Assembly: GCA_021845645.1 (NCBI GenBank)
Contig: JAJZVM010000010.1
Span: 1 to 64,000 of the forward strand
DNA: 64,000 bases
DNA from: Bacillota bacterium
Lineage (GTDB): Bacteria > Bacillota_E > JAJZYS01 > JAJYTV01
Reading direction: 5' to 3'
The position numbers and the translations under genes were made by a program. The notes below the pieces were generated by a model, which saw nothing but the letters and a program-made list of their open reading frames with translations, was not told where the DNA came from and made no database searches. Position 1 is the first letter of the stretch. Each line of letters opens with the position of its first letter. Below, piece by piece: positions 59,930-64,000 of the stretch.

Positions 59930-60145
59930 CTAGCCCTCGCCGCGCGCCATGGCCTCTTCGGCCATGCGAATCATGACCTTGACCATGTTGCCGCCGATCC
60001 GGCCACCGATCCGGCCGGCCTCGCGCGACGTGATGTCGCCGTTGTACCCCTTCTGAAGCGGGATGCCGAGATCCTCGGCGATCTCGAACTTGAAGCGGTC
60101 GATCTGCTCCCGGGGCAGCACCGGGCCGCCCGTCCACTGCGCCAA
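59930..60145 (-). CDS. alpha/beta-type small acid-soluble spore protein
   Basis: A 71-residue SASP. The germination-protease site FKFEIAEDLG (cleavage inside FEIA) is at residues 18-27, and LQKGYNGDITSREAGRIGGRIGGNMVKVMIRMAEEAM, split at residues 30-66, has both conserved DNA-binding helices. These proteins coat and protect spore DNA and are degraded in germination. The TTG start has an excellent GGAGGTGA site 7-8 bases upstream. A candidate forespore promoter lies 20-50 bases upstream. Confidence 0.95.
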   Translation of the reverse strand: MAQWTGGPVLPREQIDRFKFEIAEDLGIPLQKGYNGDITSREAGRIGGRIGGNMVKVMIRMAEEAMARGEG

Positions 60146-60165
60146 GCCGTGTCACCTCCCACAGC

Positions 60166-60194
60166 TAGTTTGTCGCGCGCACGCCGCATTATGT
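60166..60194 (-). promoter_or_regulatory. sigma-G promoter candidate for the spore protein
   Basis: Minus strand ACATA (60190-60194) and CAAACTA (60166-60172) separated by 17 bases resemble the GNATA and CATNNTA elements of forespore sigma-G, with a mismatch each. Confidence 0.35.
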
Positions 60195-60285
60195 CGTCCA
60201 GTTCGCGGCGCGAGCACCAATGGCCGCCCGTCGCGGCAGCCGCGGCGGAGCGCGACAGGCGGGCCAGGCGCTGGCTCCTCGGCCG

Positions 60286-60314
60286 TTGACCGGCGCGCCC
60301 CGTCCACCTATGCT
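60286..60314 (+). promoter_or_regulatory. sigma-A promoter ahead of the YpmA-like gene
   Basis: TTGACC (60286-60291), 17-base spacer, TATGCT (60309-60314). The predicted transcript would start around 60319-60321, right at the GGAGG ribosome site of the mini-ORF. Confidence 0.7.
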
Positions 60315-60333
60315 CGCTATGGAGGTTGAGTGC

Positions 60334-60360
60334 ATGGTCCTCGACGCCGTCGCCGCATGA
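60334..60360 (+). CDS. 8-codon mini-ORF overlapping the YpmA-like start
   Basis: ATG 60334 reads MVLDAVAA and stops with TGA at 60358-60360. It has GGAGG 8 bases upstream. Its stop overlaps the ATG of the next gene (ATGA), so ribosomes ending here could restart on the YpmA-like gene. The main gene lacks its own close ribosome site. Confidence 0.45.
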   Translation: MVLDAVAA

Positions 60361-60551
60361 GCCCGCAAAGTTTGCCAGAAATCGCCCGGACCGAGCTCGG
60401 CGATCCCATCGAGCCGCATGTCCTGGTGACCTTTCTCAATCGCACGCTCAAGCGACGCGGCCTCATCTTCGGCATCGCACGCCAGGGTGAGAAGTTCCTC
60501 CTGACGGTCTACGAGACCGAGCCCTGGAGCGGGGAGGAACCGGGCGACTGA
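60357..60551 (+). CDS. YpmA-like small protein (DUF4264)
   Basis: A 64-residue protein. VLVTFLNRTLKRRGLIFGIARQGEKFLLTVYET (residues 22-54) matches the DUF4264/YpmA pattern (FLNKTLK...L.FG.....E....ITIYET). These small proteins are common in Bacillota and of unknown function. ATG 60357 overlaps the mini-ORF stop. A GTG at 60330 in frame would add nine basic residues but sits against the ribosome site. Confidence 0.75.
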   Translation: MSPQSLPEIARTELGDPIEPHVLVTFLNRTLKRRGLIFGIARQGEKFLLTVYETEPWSGEEPGD

Positions 60552-60597
60552 GCGCCTCCTGCCGCAAATCATCGGTGAAAGGTGGGAGCCCGGGGGG

Positions 60598-62115
60598 ATG
60601 GCATCCGGCGGATGCTGTCCAAAACATCCGGCAGGCATGGTCGAGCTGCGCAACTATATCGGTGGACATTGGGTCGACGCGGAGGGCAACCGACGCATCG
60701 ACGACGTGAATCCGGCGACGGGAGAGGTCATCGCGAGCGTGCCGCAGTCGTCGGCGGCGGACGTCGCGCGTGCGGTGGATGTCGCGCATGAGACGTTCCA
60801 GCACTGGCGCAAGGTGCCCGCACCGAAGCGGGCCGAGATCATGTTCCGCGTGGGTACCCTGATGCGCGAGCGCAAGGAGGACCTGGCGCGCAAGATGACG
60901 CGCGAGATGGGCAAGGTGCTCGTCGAGGCGCGCGGCGACGTCCAGGAAGGCATCGATATGGCCTTCTACATGGCCGGCGAGGGCCGGCGCGCCTTCGGCC
61001 ACACGACGCCGTCCGAGCTGCCGAACAAGTTTGCCATGGCGGTGCGCGACCCGATCGGCGTCGCCGGCATCATCACACCGTGGAACTTCCCGATGGCCAT
61101 CCCCACCTGGAAGACGTTCCCCGCGATCGTGCTGGGCAACACGGTCGTGTTCAAGCCCGCGACCGACACGCCGATGCTCGCCCTTGAGCTCGTCAAGATC
61201 TTCGAAGAGGCCGGCCTGCCGCCCGGCGTGATGAACCTCGTCTTCGGCTCCGGCTCCGTCGCGGGCGAGGTGCTTCTGAAGGACGAGCGCGTGCGCCTCA
61301 TCTCGTTCACCGGCTCGAACGAGGTGGGCCGGCACGTCGCCACGGAGGCGGGCGCCGGCCTCAAGCGGGTCTCGCTCGAGCTCGGCGGCAAGAACGCCGT
61401 CATCGTCATGGACGACGCGAACCTCGACCTGGCACTGGACGGCATCATCTGGAGCGCCTACGGCACATCGGGTCAGCGCTGCACCGCCTGCTCGCGCGTC
61501 ATCGCGCACGAGGCGATCCACGACGAGCTGCTGCACCGCCTCGCCGAGCGCGTCAAGACCCTGCGCCTCGGCGACGGGCTCCTGGAGACGACCGACGTCG
61601 GCCCGGTGATCAATCACGCGGCGGCCCAGAGCATCGACCACTACGTCGAGATCGGCAAGGCCGAAGGTGCGCAGCTGGTCGTCGGCGGCGGCATCGCGCA
61701 GGACGGCGAGCTTGCCAAGGGCAGCTTCTACCGTCCGACCCTGTTCGCCGGCGTGCGGCCGGACATGCGCATCGCCCAGGAGGAGATCTTCGGACCGGTG
61801 CTGTCCGTGATCAAGGTCAAGGACTTCGACGAGGCCGTGCAGGTCAACAATGGCGTCACCTACGGCCTCAGCTCCTCGATCTTCACGCAGGACGTCAACC
61901 GGGTCTTCCGTGCGATCCGCGACCTCGAGAGCGGCCTGCTGTACGTCAACGCCGGCACGACGGGGGCGGAGATCCACCTGCCGTTCGGCGGCGTCAAGGG
62001 CACCGGCAACGGCCACCGCGAGGCGGGCGTCGCGGCACTCGACTTCTTCAGCGAGTGGAAGTCGGTCTACGTCGACTTCAGCGGCCAGCTGCAGCGCGCG
62101 CAGATCGACAACTGA
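60598..62115 (+). CDS. aldehyde dehydrogenase family protein
   Basis: A 505-residue NAD(P)-dependent aldehyde dehydrogenase. GVAGIITPWNFPMAIPTWK binds the cofactor near residue 160, SFTGSNEVGRHVA follows, the general base Glu is in LELGGKNAVIV, and the nucleophile Cys is in GTSGQRCTACSRV near residue 300. EIFGPVLSVIKVKDFDEAV and LPFGGVKGTGNGHREAG close the fold. The set resembles betaine, succinate-semialdehyde or aminoadipate-semialdehyde dehydrogenases; I cannot assign the substrate. ATG 60598 has GGGAG 9 bases upstream; ATG 60637, starting MVELRNYIGG, fits the family N-terminus better. Confidence 0.9.
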   Translation: MASGGCCPKHPAGMVELRNYIGGHWVDAEGNRRIDDVNPATGEVIASVPQSSAADVARAVDVAHETFQHWRKVPAPKRAEIMFRVGTLMRERKEDLARKMTREMGKVLVEARGDVQEGIDMAFYMAGEGRRAFGHTTPSELPNKFAMAVRDPIGVAGIITPWNFPMAIPTWKTFPAIVLGNTVVFKPATDTPMLALELVKIFEEAGLPPGVMNLVFGSGSVAGEVLLKDERVRLISFTGSNEVGRHVATEAGAGLKRVSLELGGKNAVIVMDDANLDLALDGIIWSAYGTSGQRCTACSRVIAHEAIHDELLHRLAERVKTLRLGDGLLETTDVGPVINHAAAQSIDHYVEIGKAEGAQLVVGGGIAQDGELAKGSFYRPTLFAGVRPDMRIAQEEIFGPVLSVIKVKDFDEAVQVNNGVTYGLSSSIFTQDVNRVFRAIRDLESGLLYVNAGTTGAEIHLPFGGVKGTGNGHREAGVAALDFFSEWKSVYVDFSGQLQRAQIDN

Positions 62116-62161
62116 ACCTCGTTGTGCCCGTCGCGGGCATGCGCTAACCTAAGGTAAGCCA

Positions 62162-62190
62162 GGGCGTCGCCGCGCCACGCGGTGACGCCC
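62162..62190 (+). terminator. hairpin after the aldehyde dehydrogenase gene
   Basis: GGGCGTCGCCGCG pairs with CGCGGTGACGCCC (13 bp with one G-U), 3-base loop, no T-tract. Confidence 0.45.
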
Positions 62191-62234
62191 TCAGCATTGC
62201 GGCAAGCGGTCACCGAGACGGGGGAGGCGGTCCA

Positions 62235-63635
62235 GTGTCCCAGGCGACGGAGGCGACATGGCTCGAGGACGTGCTCGCGCAAGAGCACCTGTTCCAGAGC
62301 CGGCGCCGCCCGGCACCGCCCGGCCAGCGCGTCAGCTGGCGCATCGGCACGAGCGTCATGCCCCTGAGCCAGACGCAGCGGCTGCGCCTGAGAGAGATCG
62401 GAGAGGACCTCTGGTCCTTCGCCCTGGCGCAGCAGGAGATCTATCACCAGAGCTTGCGCAGGCCTGAGCTGCGCTTCGTCGCTGACTACCTCGACGAGGG
62501 CAAGCCAGAGGACCTCCTGCGCTTCAGCCAGATGCGGCGCCTGCGCAGACAGCTGCCGGCGTTCATCCGGCCTGATCTGCTCGTCGTGCCGGGCGACGAC
62601 TTCATCGCGACAGAGATCGACTCCGTGCCCGGCGGCTTCGGCGAGCTGGCGGCCCTGCAGGACGTCTACGCCGCCCTCGGCCAGGACGTCCTTGGCGGTC
62701 CGAGCGGCGTCCTCGACGGCTTCCTCCGGGCGCTGGCCCTGACGGCCGGCAAGGAGGAGCCCGTCGTCGCCATCGTCGTCTCGCAGGAGTCCGACGACTA
62801 CCGCCCGGAGATGGAGCATGTCGCCCTGGCACTGCGCGCCCGTGGTCATCAAGTGTACTGCGCGCATCCGAAGGACGTCGTGTTCCAGGAGGACGGCCTG
62901 TACGTGGACTCCCGCCGGATCGACGTGCTCTACCGGTTCTTCGAGCTGTTCGACCTGCGGAACGTGCCGAAGGCGGACCTCTTCCTCTACGCGCAGCGCA
63001 AGGAACTCGTGCAGATCACGCCGCCCGTGAAGCCGCAGCTCGAGGAGAAACTCTGGTTCGCGCTGCTGCACCATCCGGTGCTCGAGCCGCTCTGGCGCGA
63101 GCAGCTCGGCCCTGAGCGCCTCCTGCGCCTCCTGCGCCTCATCCCCGAGACCTACATCCTCGACCCGCGGCCAGTGCCGCCGCATGCGGTGGTGGCCGGC
63201 CTGCAGGCCTGCGGGCACCCGCTGCAGGACATGCACCGGCTCGGCGACATGGGCAAGCGCGAGCGCGCGGACTGGGTCCTGAAGCCCTCGGGCTTCTCGG
63301 CGATGGCCTGGGGCAGCCGCGGCGTGCACATCGGCGAGGACACGCCGCAGGATGCCTGGCAGCTGGCCGTCGCGCAGGCGCTGTCGGACTTCCCCCACAC
63401 GCGCTGGGTGCTGCAGCGCTACCACAAGGCGAAGGTGCTGCGCCACGACTACTTCGACTTCAGTTCGGGCGAGGTCATGGCGATGGCGGGCCGTGCCCGC
63501 CTCTGCCCGTACTACTTCCGCCAGGGCGATGGCGTCGAACTCGGCGGTGTCCTGGCGACGATCTGCCCGCAGGACAAGAAGGTCATCCACGGCATGGTCG
63601 ATGCGATCATGGTGCCGGCCGGAGCCGCGTTCTAG
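62235..63635 (+). CDS. ATP-grasp-like protein of unknown function
   Basis: A 466-residue cytosolic protein I cannot assign. Segments that look like a divergent ATP-grasp or glutathionylspermidine-synthase-like fold are FIATEIDSVPGGFGELAAL (near residue 125), VVAIVVSQESDDYRPEMEHVALALRARGH (a Rossmann-like part near 180), WVLKPSGFSAMAWGSRGVHIG (near 345; typical phosphate-loop glycines) and TRWVLQRYHKAKVLRHDYFD (near 393). No signal or membrane segment. The GTG start is preceded by GGGGGAGGCGG at about 5 bases. It is alone between two hairpins and converges on the edge gene with a 4-base overlap. Confidence 0.55.
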   Translation: MSQATEATWLEDVLAQEHLFQSRRRPAPPGQRVSWRIGTSVMPLSQTQRLRLREIGEDLWSFALAQQEIYHQSLRRPELRFVADYLDEGKPEDLLRFSQMRRLRRQLPAFIRPDLLVVPGDDFIATEIDSVPGGFGELAALQDVYAALGQDVLGGPSGVLDGFLRALALTAGKEEPVVAIVVSQESDDYRPEMEHVALALRARGHQVYCAHPKDVVFQEDGLYVDSRRIDVLYRFFELFDLRNVPKADLFLYAQRKELVQITPPVKPQLEEKLWFALLHHPVLEPLWREQLGPERLLRLLRLIPETYILDPRPVPPHAVVAGLQACGHPLQDMHRLGDMGKRERADWVLKPSGFSAMAWGSRGVHIGEDTPQDAWQLAVAQALSDFPHTRWVLQRYHKAKVLRHDYFDFSSGEVMAMAGRARLCPYYFRQGDGVELGGVLATICPQDKKVIHGMVDAIMVPAGAAF

Positions 63636-64000
63636 CAGTCCCGGCAGCCGTTGCCGGACCCTGTGGCCCGGTCTGCCGCCGCGACCGCTTGGCGGTAGAC
63701 CTCGAGGGCGCGCCTGATCTCGCCGCCGCGGTCGGCGGCCCAGTCGCCCGCAAAGATTCTGTGGTAGCGCCAGCCGAGCAGCTCGAGCTGGCGCCGCCTG
63801 TCGTACTCCCGCTCCGACGGCGGCGCATGCCGCTCCAAGCCGTCGCAGGAGATGGCGAGCAGATACTCCCCGGGCCTGTCGGGATGCCTGGCCGCGAGGT
63901 CCATGCGATGGCGCAGGGACCCGTACTGCGGCACGCAGTCGATGCCTGCCTGCCGCAGGGCGCCGCACACCTCTTCCACGAAGAGCGAGATTCCCTGCTC
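63632..64000 (-). CDS. C-terminus of a helicase/nuclease-type protein (cut by window edge)
   Basis: 123 codons of the C-terminal end are visible. VEEVCGALRQAGIDCVPQYGSLRHRMDLAARHPDRPGEYLLAISCDG and ERHAPPSEREYDRRRQLELLGWRYHRIFAGDW match the MTES_1575-type restriction-endonuclease-like domain that ends many superfamily I DNA helicases (DUF4011-type). In the family the motif after YLLAI is usually ECDG; here Ser replaces that Glu. The Asp (RMDLA) is kept. The frame is open to the edge and the start lies beyond 64000. Confidence 0.7.
   Translation of the reverse strand, partial: EQGISLFVEEVCGALRQAGIDCVPQYGSLRHRMDLAARHPDRPGEYLLAISCDGLERHAPPSEREYDRRRQLELLGWRYHRIFAGDWAADRGGEIRRALEVYRQAVAAADRATGSGNGCRDC

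Noticed and set aside
62145..62162. DtxR/IdeR-type iron box (GCTAACCTAAGGTAAGC)
   Set aside because: Only one half-site fits the consensus; the other half differs, and the neighbouring genes have no iron link.

Overview
This window is GC-rich, gene-dense bacterial DNA. The gene content points to an endospore-forming member of the Bacillota (Firmicutes) with an unusually high GC content. Spore markers are spoIVA, an alpha/beta-type small acid-soluble spore protein, the YIEGIA-domain membrane protein with its small partner, and a ComB-type phosphosulfolactate phosphatase. The order cmk - plsC - S1 protein - membrane protein - YIEGIA - der - plsY - gpsA - spoIVA closely resembles the cmk/ypfD/yphA/seaA/der/gpsA/spoIVA block of Bacillus. 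High-GC sporeformers such as Symbiobacterium, Thermaerobacter or Sulfobacillus relatives fit, but I cannot name the genus from this sequence. GTG and TTG starts are common and many genes overlap by 1-4 bases.

Layout. 1-9100: an edge-truncated MFS transporter; an ABC exporter plus SDR operon behind a sigma-A promoter, a 25-codon leader and a Rho-independent terminator; an ECF sigma factor (frameshifted) with its zinc-binding anti-sigma factor; an SGNH-hydrolase lipoprotein; fabI; small membrane proteins. 9100-22000: a YyaL-type protein, uppP, an FtsK/SpoIIIE translocase, RidA, a pseudouridine synthase, a GntR-RCK_C regulator of BusR architecture, nicotinamidase-like and nicotinate phosphoribosyltransferase genes, a class V aminotransferase, and three consecutive M42-type genes of which the third has lost its metal ligands. 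22000-35950: gabT-like aminotransferase, split ThrE exporter, DedA, the cmk-to-spoIVA block and tRNA-Pro(GGG).

35950-36650 holds no gene I can support. 36650-43850 is a redox block: three-subunit proton-translocating transhydrogenase (pntA1-pntA2-pntB), a GltD/NfnB-like FAD oxidoreductase, and a four-subunit 2-oxoacid:ferredoxin oxidoreductase (korDABC order). Together these could connect NADH, NADPH and ferredoxin pools. 43900-50200 is a polyamine and S-adenosylmethionine salvage block: class III aminotransferase, SRPBCC protein, S-adenosylmethionine decarboxylase, ndk, methylthioadenosine phosphorylase, adenosylhomocysteinase and an MTA/SAH deaminase.

50200-64000 mixes an MreB-like actin homologue, GNAT, ComB, a histidine phosphatase, a DinG-type helicase with an exonuclease domain, cell-wall and membrane proteins, a YbaK deacylase, a winged-helix protein, the spore protein, a YpmA-like (DUF4264) gene behind an 8-codon mini-ORF, an aldehyde dehydrogenase, an ATP-grasp-like protein of unknown function, and the C-terminus of a probable helicase/nuclease running off the right edge. 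I saw no CRISPR array, insertion sequence, phage module or rRNA. Family names come from motif recognition by eye, not from database searches.
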